From SHLQ01 sp964451305 (lineage in GTDB: Bacteria; Actinomycetota; Acidimicrobiia; Acidimicrobiales; SHLQ01), in NCBI GenBank assembly GCA_964451305.1, contig CAYVHV010000010.1:25700-89699 (forward strand): DNA of 64,000 nucleotides, given 5' to 3'. The notes under the pieces are model-generated. The model had not been told where the DNA came from and searched no databases. It saw nothing but the letters and a program-made list of their open reading frames with translations. This document shows positions 48,887 through 56,938 of the stretch, piece by piece (within the stretch, counting starts at the first letter, position 1; each line of letters opens with the position of its first letter). Position numbers and translations under genes: made by a program.

Positions 48887-50653
48887 CTAAATACCGAAGA
48901 TTCCGCGCTCGCAGTTGATGCGGACTTCGCCCTCGATCGTGCTGCAGCGGTCGTCGTTGCCTTGGCCGCCGTCGAGTGAGTCAATCCACCCACCACCGCG
49001 GAGAATGTCATTGTCGGCGCCGCCGTCGAGTGTGTCTCGTCCAAGCGTGCCGAGGAGCTCGTCGTCACCATTGTTCCCGAAGATGGTGTCGTTTCCAGAT
49101 CCACCGGAGATCCGGTCATTCCCAGACATGCCGAAAAGGTCGTCTCGGCCCGGGCCGCCCTGGATTCTGTCGCTTCCTCGGCTACCTACGACCCTGTCGT
49201 TTCCTGGCCCAGCGCTGACGAAGCCGCGCTGTTGCATAAGGATGATGTCGTTCCCTTGACCCGCAAAGACCTGGCCTCCAAGATCTACTCCTCGAATCAC
49301 GTCGTTACCGCCGCGGGCGCAGATGGTGTGGCCGGCGTCGATCGTGTCATTACCGGGTGTGCCGCTTACGATGTCGCCGGCTTCTGGGATGGCCAACTCG
49401 CCGCCGACCGTCATGTCGACCGTTGCCATTTGACCGGCGCAGGAGGGAATGCAGCGACTGTCATTGCATACCGTGATATGCAAACCGTCACGGGCGACGA
49501 CCGCTATGGCCGCTCGACCATCTTGAATTTGAATGTCGGGTGCAAAGATGTCGGTGGTTAGTGAGGCATTTGGCGACGCCACACGAGGTCCTCCTCCGTC
49601 AGCGGGGACGCTCGCAATGTGTAACGCTCCAGTCAATTCGACGTCGATGTAGGCAATGACTGGGCGGCCGATCTCGTCGACTGCGAGTTCGGCGCCTGCG
49701 GCGAATCTGTGGGCTCCCTGAAACGAAGGTCGTGACACGAAGTCCAAGGTTCGACAACCACCCGCGTCACCGCTGCATGCATCGAACTGTCGGACGAAGA
49801 ACTCGTCTTGTGCAGGAGCGCTGGTCGCATCGTTGAAGGTGAAGCTGGAACCTCCAACGAGAAGATAGGACGGATCGGTTGGGTGGGCGGCGACACCACC
49901 GTCGTAGAAGAACGCTGTTTCGATGAGGTGATTGAACGGAGAGCTGCAGTCCAAGTCCTTGCATTCCACTATGCGAAGCGGGCGAGCTGTATCTGATTGA
50001 TTTGCGACGTAGGCCACCACGATCCGACCAGTATCGGTGATTTCAATCGAAGGCACTGAACCAACGACTTCATCCGGCAGGGGGACCCATGTGGTCGATG
50101 ATTGAGAACAGGTGAGGTTGTCGCAGCGGACAATATTGAGGCGGAAGTCTGCGTCGAGGAACGCGATGACTGCGAGCCCGCCTTCGGTCAAGGCCATCGC
50201 CGGGATTCCAAATACTTCAGGTCCAGAGGCCACGGACCGAGTCGACGCTATCGAGTTGCACTCGGGGTCAGCGCAGCGCGCGAGGTCGATCGAGAAGTCG
50301 TCCCAGTACGCAATCACTGGGTTTCCGCTCGGGTTGAACCGTATCGAGGGCCATGCGACACCGTTTTCGATACCGGCGATGATGTTGTTTGCAGCCGTCC
50401 CTGAGCAGTTCGGTCCATCACAGGTCACGACCCGAAGCGCCGCAACGTCGGGGTCGTAGTAGGCAACTGTCGGTATGCCGTCAGGACTGAACGCGAGCGA
50501 CGGCGGAGTCCCAAAGTCGCCATTGAAGTTGTCGAGGAAGCGGGCTTGTTGCACTCCGGCGTCAGCGTTGGTGGACAGTACTGTGGCGAGCATCGCTGTG
50601 GCGAGTAGTCCAATGATCCATAGCTTCGATGTGATTCTCGGTCCCGCTGACAT
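48887..50653 (-). CDS. Secreted propeller-like protein with C-terminal RTX calcium-binding repeats
   Basis: 588 residues from ATG 50653. Signal peptide (hydrophobic IIGLLATAMLATVL, probable cleavage after NADA near 32). About 390 residues follow of repeated FxPDGxPxVAYYD / RCADPECNS modules with Cys pairs, suggesting a beta-propeller. The last 150 residues carry RTX nonapeptides (GTPGNDTID, GGPGRDDLFGMSGNDRISGGSGNDTIFGN, GGADNDILRGG). Probably exported and calcium-folded; the binding target is unknown. No dedicated type I exporter is nearby, and the signal peptide points to Sec. Confidence 0.75.
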   Translation of the reverse strand: MSAGPRITSKLWIIGLLATAMLATVLSTNADAGVQQARFLDNFNGDFGTPPSLAFSPDGIPTVAYYDPDVAALRVVTCDGPNCSGTAANNIIAGIENGVAWPSIRFNPSGNPVIAYWDDFSIDLARCADPECNSIASTRSVASGPEVFGIPAMALTEGGLAVIAFLDADFRLNIVRCDNLTCSQSSTTWVPLPDEVVGSVPSIEITDTGRIVVAYVANQSDTARPLRIVECKDLDCSSPFNHLIETAFFYDGGVAAHPTDPSYLLVGGSSFTFNDATSAPAQDEFFVRQFDACSGDAGGCRTLDFVSRPSFQGAHRFAAGAELAVDEIGRPVIAYIDVELTGALHIASVPADGGGPRVASPNASLTTDIFAPDIQIQDGRAAIAVVARDGLHITVCNDSRCIPSCAGQMATVDMTVGGELAIPEAGDIVSGTPGNDTIDAGHTICARGGNDVIRGVDLGGQVFAGQGNDIILMQQRGFVSAGPGNDRVVGSRGSDRIQGGPGRDDLFGMSGNDRISGGSGNDTIFGNNGDDELLGTLGRDTLDGGADNDILRGGGWIDSLDGGQGNDDRCSTIEGEVRINCERGIFGI

Positions 50654-50751
50654 GAATGCTCCGACAAGTAGTTGCAAATGAAGCTAGTCACTGGGATTGC
50701 GAGGGTGTTAATCGCTTCGCGAGTTGCCTGTTGCTGGGCTACCGTTCGTCA

Positions 50752-51732
50752 ATGACGACCTTTGACCCTCAGGCCTGGAGCCCGCCGACGGCGCCAAAGC
50801 TGACCGGAGCATACGAATCCAACGACCGTCTCGCGCGCGCGACGTTGCTCGGCGTCTCGGGAAGTGGCCCCGAGGACGTGGCGATCGATGCATCGGAACG
50901 CATCTTTACCGGGCTCGACAACGGAGCGATTCTCGAGCTCGATCTCAGTCGCAACATTCGATTCGTTGCCGACGTTGGGGGACGTCCGCTCGGCATCGAA
51001 CTCTATGGTGAGGACGATCTGCTCGTGTGCAATGCCGACATTGGTCTCCAGCGCGTTTCTAAACAGGGCGCAGTCGACACATTGCTCGATTCGGTAGATG
51101 GCGAACGTTTGACGCTCACCAACAACGCGAGCGTTTCATCGACCGGCACGGTCTACTTCACGGAGTCGTCGCGTCGATGGCGACTTGGCGAATACGAGAG
51201 CGACCTCGTCGAGGGGCGACCAAGCGGTCGCCTTCTCCAGATGGAAGAAACCGGCGGTGTCAAGGTACTGGTTGACGGTCTGCAATTTGCCAACGGAGTG
51301 GCACTCGATGCAGATGAGTCCTCGGTGTTCGTGGCCGAGACCGGTCGTTATCGCATCCATCGTCATTGGCTCAATGGCGACACGGCTGGCTCCACAGAGG
51401 TCTTTCTCGACAACCTCCCCGGCTTCCCGGACAACCTGAGCTTCGCTGACGGCATCCTCTGGGTTGCGTTCGCATCGCCTCGCCAGGCGGCGCTTGACGC
51501 AATGGCCTCGCGAACGTGGATGCGCAAGGTCGCGCATCTGATGCCCGACGCGCTCAGCCCTAAGCCGGTCCGTCACGGCATGGTCTTTGGGTATGGCACC
51601 GACGGGACGTTGCGGCACAACCTCCAAGACAACACTGGGAGGGTGGCGGTGACGACCGGTGTTCGGGCACGTGGCGACACGCTGTACATCGGCATGCTCC
51701 ACGACTCGAATATCGCAGTCTTCGAGCTCTAA
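50752..51732 (+). CDS. SMP-30/strictosidine-synthase-like beta-propeller
   Basis: 326 residues from ATG 50752. Blocks GPEDVAIDASERIFTGLDNGAILELD, GGRPLGIELYGEDDLLVCNADIGL, TNNASVSSTGTVYFTESSRRW, LQFANGVALDADESSVFVAETGRYRIHRHWL and LPGFPDNLSFADG form the six-bladed fold of APMAP/strictosidine-synthase-like proteins, usually lactonases or arylesterases. TACCGT (50740-50745) is 6 nt before the ATG (leaderless). The open frame further upstream is not family-like. Confidence 0.82.
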   Translation: MTTFDPQAWSPPTAPKLTGAYESNDRLARATLLGVSGSGPEDVAIDASERIFTGLDNGAILELDLSRNIRFVADVGGRPLGIELYGEDDLLVCNADIGLQRVSKQGAVDTLLDSVDGERLTLTNNASVSSTGTVYFTESSRRWRLGEYESDLVEGRPSGRLLQMEETGGVKVLVDGLQFANGVALDADESSVFVAETGRYRIHRHWLNGDTAGSTEVFLDNLPGFPDNLSFADGILWVAFASPRQAALDAMASRTWMRKVAHLMPDALSPKPVRHGMVFGYGTDGTLRHNLQDNTGRVAVTTGVRARGDTLYIGMLHDSNIAVFEL

Positions 51733-51733
51733 C

Positions 51734-52885
51734 TCACGAGACGTAGCTGCGCTTGGCGACTTCTTCGAGCATGACCTCCGTCGCGCCGCCGCCGATCGGC
51801 AGGATGCGGGCGTCGCGGGACATACGGTCGATTGCCGACTCGCTCATGTAGCCCATGCCGCCGTGGAACTGAACGCAGTCGTACATCACTTCGTTGACCG
51901 CTTCACAACCCCAGGCTTTGATGGCCGACATCTCCTTGACGTTGTCCTCGCCCTGATCGCCGAGCCACGCCGCGTGATACATCGCTGCGCGTGCGGCGTC
52001 GATCTTTGCTTGGTTCATGCCCATCCGCTGGCGGATTGCGCCAAGGTCGAACAGCTTGCCGCCAAAGGCGCTTCGTTCTTGGGTGTACTCGTTGGTGAGA
52101 TCGATCGCAGCCTGTGCTGCGCCGACGCCCATGCCGACGAGCACCATGCGCTCGTTCTGAAAGTTCTTCATCGTCTCGTAGAAGCCGCGGTGCTCGGTGC
52201 CCAGCAGGTTCTCTTGCGGCACCCAGACATCGTCGAAGATGAGCTCGGCCGTATCACTCGATAGCCAGCCGTGCTTCTTTAACTTCTTGCCGACGGAGAA
52301 TCCTTCGGTTCCTTGATCCACGAGGAACATGGAGATGCCGTACTTGTTCGAATCGTCGGTACGCGCCGCCACGATCACGGTGTCGCCATAGACACCGTTG
52401 GTGATGTAGAGCTTCGTCCCGTTCAGGCGCCATCCGTCGCCATCTTTGACCGCCGTCGAGCGAATGCCCGCAACGTCAGAACCGGCATCGGGTTCGCTGA
52501 CACCGACGGCCATGATGTGGGTGCCGGCCATGATGCCGGGCAGGTACCGGTCGAACTGCTCTTGGTTGCCAGAGTTGATGAGGTGAGGCGACGACATGTC
52601 GGTGTGGACAAGACACGTCACGTCGAATCCAGCGAACGTCGATGAACCGAGTGCTTCGGAGAACACGGCGCTTGCCACATATCCCATGCCAAGGCCACCT
52701 TGTTCTTCTGGAACACGGAGGGAGAACATGCCGAGCGAGCCCATCTTCTCGAGGATGTCGCGAGGAACCTTGCCCTCTTCTTCCCACGTTTCACCGTGAG
52801 GCTTCACTTCCTTTTCGACGAACTCGACGGTCTGGTCATAGATCGCTTCAAGTTCATCGGTCATGTACGCGTTACGCAGGGTCAT
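51734..52885 (-). CDS. Acyl-CoA dehydrogenase (isovaleryl/long-chain type base)
   Basis: 383-residue FAD flavoenzyme making an alpha-beta double bond in acyl-CoA. VSEPDAGSDVAGI near 129-141, LNGTKLYITNG near 154, QFHGGMGYMSESAIDRMSRDARI near 345. The MCAD-type catalytic Glu position is Gly here (IGGGATEV), while NERMVL (Glu245) matches the Glu254 base of isovaleryl-CoA dehydrogenase. With the carboxylase genes upstream it probably feeds a 3-methyl-branched enoyl-CoA to them. Overlaps the alpha subunit gene by 4 nt. Confidence 0.87.
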   Translation of the reverse strand: MTLRNAYMTDELEAIYDQTVEFVEKEVKPHGETWEEEGKVPRDILEKMGSLGMFSLRVPEEQGGLGMGYVASAVFSEALGSSTFAGFDVTCLVHTDMSSPHLINSGNQEQFDRYLPGIMAGTHIMAVGVSEPDAGSDVAGIRSTAVKDGDGWRLNGTKLYITNGVYGDTVIVAARTDDSNKYGISMFLVDQGTEGFSVGKKLKKHGWLSSDTAELIFDDVWVPQENLLGTEHRGFYETMKNFQNERMVLVGMGVGAAQAAIDLTNEYTQERSAFGGKLFDLGAIRQRMGMNQAKIDAARAAMYHAAWLGDQGEDNVKEMSAIKAWGCEAVNEVMYDCVQFHGGMGYMSESAIDRMSRDARILPIGGGATEVMLEEVAKRSYVS

Positions 52886-54651
52886 GGTGTCTCTTTCTCA
52901 CTGTCTTGAAGGAATGTGATGAGTGTGGCGCCGCCCTCGACCTGGTCGCCCGAGGAAACCTCGATGCGGTCGATCGTGGCGTCACCCATTGCGGTAATGG
53001 GATGGAGCATCTTCATGGCTTCGATGGTCATCACCGTCTGGCCATTGCTGACGGCATCGCCCGGTGCGACCAGGATCTCGGTGATCAGCCCAGGGAAGGG
53101 CGCGGCTATTTCGGTTCCGGCATCGCCCGCTCGTCCGGCTCCATGCCAGCGGTCGTCGCGGCTGGGGCTATCGAATGCGAGGGCGGAGGAGTGTGGTGTG
53201 AGCCGTTCGGCGGTCTTGGTCTCCCACGGGGAGCGGACGTGGCCGCCGTACGGAGAGGAGCGTGGCACCGGTGTTTCGTCGAGAAACCGCGTGGTGACGG
53301 TCCCAGCTCGCACCTCCGGACGATCAGCGAGCCAGCGATGGAAGTCGACGTTCGTGGTCACCCCACGAACAGTGAGCTCCGAGAGCGCCGCGGAGAGTTG
53401 GTCGAGGGCTGTTACTCGGTCGGGGCCGGTGATGATCAGTTTGCCGATCATGGAGTCGTAGTGGGGAGAGATCTCCGACCCGCTGGCGATGGCCGCGTCC
53501 CAACGGATGTGGTCGGCATCGGGGATCGAGAGTGCGGTGACCGTCCCCGTTTGTGGAAGGTGGCCCGCCCACGCGTCTTCGGCGGTGATCCGCGCCTCGA
53601 AGGCATGGCTCGGCGTTGACGCGAGCGCATCGTCGAAGACGCGTGGCGCCAGGTCGATCTGTTGTCCGCTCGCAATTGCGAGCTGGAGTGCGATTAGGTC
53701 GATTCCAGTGACCTGTTCGGTGACGGTGTGTTCGACTTGGATGCGAGTGTTCATCTCGAGAAAGAAGAACTCGTTCGACGCTGCGTCGACGATGAACTCG
53801 ATCGTGCCGACCGAGTCGTATCCAATCTCCTTCGAGAGCGTTACCGCGGCCTGACGCATAGCGGTCGAAACCTCGTCGGGAAGGTTTGCCGCCGGGGCTT
53901 CCTCGAGAACCTTCTGATAGCGGCGCTGCACCGAACATTCCCGGGTGCCGACATCGATGACGGTCCCGAACGTGTCGCCGGCGACCTGGACCTCGATGTG
54001 GCGAGGCCGGGTGATATACCGCTCGACGATCACGTCATCGTTTCCGAAGGAACGGAGCGATTCGCTGCGAGCGTCGGCGAGCGCCTGGTTGAAGTCTTCG
54101 GGGTTGTGCGCGATACGGATTCCCTTGCCCCCACCTCCAGCCGAAGCTTTGACGAGTACGGGATAGCCAATCTCGTCGGCGGCGGCCTTGAGATCGGCAG
54201 GGTCCTGGCTTTCGTTGAACCCCGGGATTATCGGCACGCCGGCGTTCTCTGCGACGGTCCGGGCTTCGATCTTTGACCCCATCGACGCAACCGATGCGGG
54301 GGAGGGGCCGACCCAGATCAAGCCAGCGGCGGTAACCGCCTCGGCGAACTCGGTCCGCTCCGACAAGAACCCGTATCCCGGGTGCACGTGGGTCGCTCCA
54401 GATCGCGTCGCCGCGTCGAGGAGCGCGTCGATCGACAAATAGCTCTGGTCGAGCGCTGCGGGCCCGATGCGCTCGCTACGGGTCGCCTCTGCCACGTGCG
54501 GGGCGTTCGCGTCAGGGTCTGCATAGACCGCTACGGAGTCGACGCCCCACGCGTCGCAGGTGCGAATAATTCGTCGAGCAATCTCACCGCGGTTGGCAAT
54601 GAGTACGACCATCTCTGGGTCCGGGCACGGAATGGGTTCGAGCACAACCAT
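52882..54651 (-). CDS. Acyl-CoA carboxylase alpha subunit (biotin carboxylase + BCCP)
   Basis: 589 residues. Biotin carboxylase: VVLIANRGEIARRIIRTCD, ATP-grasp loop VKASAGGGGKGIRIA, EMNTRIQVEHTVTEQ. C-terminal biotinyl carrier with the modified Lys in MTIEAMKMLHP. ATG 54651 overlaps the stop of the beta-subunit gene (TGATG); ATG 54612 would give a more usual N terminus and is a real alternative. With the MccB-like partner it is probably methylcrotonyl- or geranyl-CoA carboxylase. Confidence 0.88.
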   Translation of the reverse strand: MVVLEPIPCPDPEMVVLIANRGEIARRIIRTCDAWGVDSVAVYADPDANAPHVAEATRSERIGPAALDQSYLSIDALLDAATRSGATHVHPGYGFLSERTEFAEAVTAAGLIWVGPSPASVASMGSKIEARTVAENAGVPIIPGFNESQDPADLKAAADEIGYPVLVKASAGGGGKGIRIAHNPEDFNQALADARSESLRSFGNDDVIVERYITRPRHIEVQVAGDTFGTVIDVGTRECSVQRRYQKVLEEAPAANLPDEVSTAMRQAAVTLSKEIGYDSVGTIEFIVDAASNEFFFLEMNTRIQVEHTVTEQVTGIDLIALQLAIASGQQIDLAPRVFDDALASTPSHAFEARITAEDAWAGHLPQTGTVTALSIPDADHIRWDAAIASGSEISPHYDSMIGKLIITGPDRVTALDQLSAALSELTVRGVTTNVDFHRWLADRPEVRAGTVTTRFLDETPVPRSSPYGGHVRSPWETKTAERLTPHSSALAFDSPSRDDRWHGAGRAGDAGTEIAAPFPGLITEILVAPGDAVSNGQTVMTIEAMKMLHPITAMGDATIDRIEVSSGDQVEGGATLITFLQDSEKETP

Positions 54652-56273
54652 CACATCCTGTAGACGATGCGATCGCCGCTGACGGGCGCATCCTGTCGGG
54701 CAGCCAGTGCGAGACACATGCCGAGAGCATCACGGGTGTCGAGCGGGCTGATCAGGCCGTCGTCCCAGAGACGAGACGTGGCGTAGTAGGGGTCGGACTG
54801 CTCTTCGTATTGCCCTCGAATCGTTGAACGGATCTCCGCAATCTCCTCGTCGGTGGTCTGCGCACCTTTCATCCCGCCGAGGCGGATGTCGGTGAGAACC
54901 GTCTCGGCGGTGTCGGCGGCCATCGTGGCGATTCGGCTGTTCGGCCAGGCAAAGAGGAACCGAGGGTTAAATCCGCGGCCGCACATGCCGTAGTTGCCCG
55001 CTCCGTATGAACCGCCGATCAGGACGGTGAACTTCGGAACACGACAGTTCGCGACCGCGGCGACCATCTTGGCGCCGTTCTTCGCAATTCCGCCGATCTC
55101 AGAATCGCGCCCGACCATGTAGCCCGTGGTGTTCTGCAAGAACAGCAGTGGAATCGATCGTTGGTTGCATAGCTCAATGAAGTGCGTGGCCTTCAACGCG
55201 TCCTCGGAAAAAATGATCCCGTTGTTCGAGATGATGCCGACCTGATGCCCCCAGATGCGGGCAAAACCGACGGCGATCGAGGTTCCCCATTCGGGCTTGA
55301 AGTCTGCGAACTCGCTGCTGTCGACCAGACGGCTGATGATCTGGCGGGCATCGAAGGGAATTCGGGTGTCCGCGTTGATGATGCCGAGGATGTCTTCAGC
55401 AGGGAGTTCTGGTGGATGGGGTTCAGCCCAGTCCAACCAGCCATTTCGATTGTCGATGCGCTTCTGGTTGGTGTTCTCGCATAGCTCGCGGAGAAGCCCG
55501 TAGGCTTCGGCCTCGGTTTGGACCATGTAGTCCGACACTCCCGACTCGCGGGTGTGCAGCGCTGCGCCTCCGAGATTGTCGGGATCGACGACTTCGCCGA
55601 GTGCGGCTTTGACGATCGGTGGTCCGCCGAGGAAGATCCGGCCGATACCTTCGACCATGATCACTTCGTCAGACAGTGCGGGTACGTACGCACCGCCTGC
55701 GGTGCAACCGCCGAGCACGACCGACAGCTGGGGGAGTCCGGCTGCCGACATTCGTGCCTGGCGGTAGAAGGTGCCGCCGAAATGGTCCTTATCGGGGAAG
55801 ACCTCGTCCTGCATTGGAAGGAATGCTCCGCCGGAGTCGACGAGGTAGATGCAGCCGAGTTCGTTCTCTAGCGCAATGTCTTGGGCTCGAACCTGCTTCT
55901 TGATGCCAGCGGGGAACAGCGAGCCACCTTTGACCGTGGCGTCGTTCGCGATGAACATCCAGGGCACGCCGTGAATTAGGCCGATTCCGGTAATGATGCC
56001 AGCTCCAGGAAACTCATCATCGACCTGGCCGAATCCGGCGAGGCTCGACAGTTCCATGAACGGGGCGCCCTCATCGGTGACCATGTCGATGCGGTCTCGG
56101 GCCATGACCTTGCCGCGGCCGTGGTGTCGTTCGATCGATCGAGCGCGCCCTCGGCCGCCATCGATTGCGAACTGCAGCCGTTCGGTGAGGGTGGCGAGGT
56201 CACTGCGGTAGGCAGCGGTGTTCGTTGCGAATAGTTCGCTTTGCCGGTCGATGGTGTTCGGTATTGGTCTCAT
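54651..56273 (-). CDS. Acyl-CoA carboxylase beta subunit (methylcrotonyl/geranyl-CoA type)
   Basis: 540-residue carboxyltransferase. MccB-like signatures: KGGSLFPAGIKKQVRAQDIA, LVDSGGAFLPMQDEVFPD, LQNTTGYMVGRDSEIGGIAKNGAKMV and GGSYGAGNYGMCGRGFNPRFLFAWPNSRIA. These are characteristic of methylcrotonyl-CoA and geranyl-CoA carboxylases rather than propionyl- or acetyl-CoA enzymes. Coupled upstream to the TetR gene (1-nt overlap) and downstream to the alpha subunit. liuC (hydratase) and HMG-CoA lyase are not in the window. Confidence 0.88.
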   Translation of the reverse strand: MRPIPNTIDRQSELFATNTAAYRSDLATLTERLQFAIDGGRGRARSIERHHGRGKVMARDRIDMVTDEGAPFMELSSLAGFGQVDDEFPGAGIITGIGLIHGVPWMFIANDATVKGGSLFPAGIKKQVRAQDIALENELGCIYLVDSGGAFLPMQDEVFPDKDHFGGTFYRQARMSAAGLPQLSVVLGGCTAGGAYVPALSDEVIMVEGIGRIFLGGPPIVKAALGEVVDPDNLGGAALHTRESGVSDYMVQTEAEAYGLLRELCENTNQKRIDNRNGWLDWAEPHPPELPAEDILGIINADTRIPFDARQIISRLVDSSEFADFKPEWGTSIAVGFARIWGHQVGIISNNGIIFSEDALKATHFIELCNQRSIPLLFLQNTTGYMVGRDSEIGGIAKNGAKMVAAVANCRVPKFTVLIGGSYGAGNYGMCGRGFNPRFLFAWPNSRIATMAADTAETVLTDIRLGGMKGAQTTDEEIAEIRSTIRGQYEEQSDPYYATSRLWDDGLISPLDTRDALGMCLALAARQDAPVSGDRIVYRM

Positions 56274-56872
56274 TAGCTATTGGCCAATCCATTCCAGAGC
56301 GTGTCGACAATCGCAGCGGCGAGATCGTTCGTGGACCCGTTTGCGGGGTCGAACCACTGCACGGTCGAGTTCATGGCTCCAAAGAGCGCGAGGCGGGCAA
56401 TGCTTATGGCTTCGTCGTCGAGGCTTGGGGCGATGTCGGAGAGAAGCTCGGTCCAGTTGGCTTCATATGCATCTCGCTGGACCACCGATGCCGCTCGGAC
56501 GTCGGCGGGAGCGAACGGAAACACGGTCACGTGGGCTGCGGTGAATGCGTGGTTCGCGAATAGCGCGTGAAGGTGGCCCGCAACGTGGGCTCGAAGGCGA
56601 TCGTGGTGGCTCGCATCGCTCGTGAGGCTGTCGGCTGCTTCGGTGAAGGCCGTCGTCACCGATTCCATGCCGATCTCGAGGATCTCGGTGAGCAGCGCAT
56701 CCTTGGAGTCGAAGTGGTGGTAGATCGACGCTGGCCGCATGTCGACAGCGTCCGCGATGGTGCGAAGCGATGTCTCGGCGTAACCGCGGGTCAGGAACAG
56801 TTCAGCCGCTTCACGAAGAATGCGATCGCGTCCAGTTTCTGTCATTGGTGGCGTAGCGGTATCCATCCCCAT
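56273..56872 (-). CDS. TetR-family repressor of the carboxylase operon
   Basis: 199 residues. N-terminal helix-turn-helix ILREAAELFLTRGYAETSLRTIADAVDMRPASIYHHFDSKDALL near 18-61; the C-terminal ligand domain is of the common acyl-CoA-pathway type (WTELLSDIAPSLDDEAISIARLALFGAMNSTVQWF). First gene of the operon and preceded by an 18-bp palindrome beside its -10, so autoregulation and control by a pathway acyl-CoA are inferred. ATG 56866 is an alternative start. Confidence 0.88.
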   Translation of the reverse strand: MGMDTATPPMTETGRDRILREAAELFLTRGYAETSLRTIADAVDMRPASIYHHFDSKDALLTEILEIGMESVTTAFTEAADSLTSDASHHDRLRAHVAGHLHALFANHAFTAAHVTVFPFAPADVRAASVVQRDAYEANWTELLSDIAPSLDDEAISIARLALFGAMNSTVQWFDPANGSTNDLAAAIVDTLWNGLANS

Positions 56873-56879
56873 TCATCGG

Positions 56880-56902
56880 ACTCTACCGAACGATCGTTAG
56901 GT
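56880..56902 (-). promoter_or_regulatory. TetR operator and leaderless promoter of the carboxylase operon
   Basis: ACCGAACGATCGTTAGGT (56885-56902) is an 18-bp palindrome with one asymmetric pair. On the minus strand it runs straight into TAGAGT (56880-56885), which is 7 nt before the TetR ATG. The operator therefore fills the -35/-10 spacer, a classical repression site. Confidence 0.7.
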
Positions 56903-56938
56903 GGGCAAGGAATACCCGTGATCTAGACGCTGGAGCGG

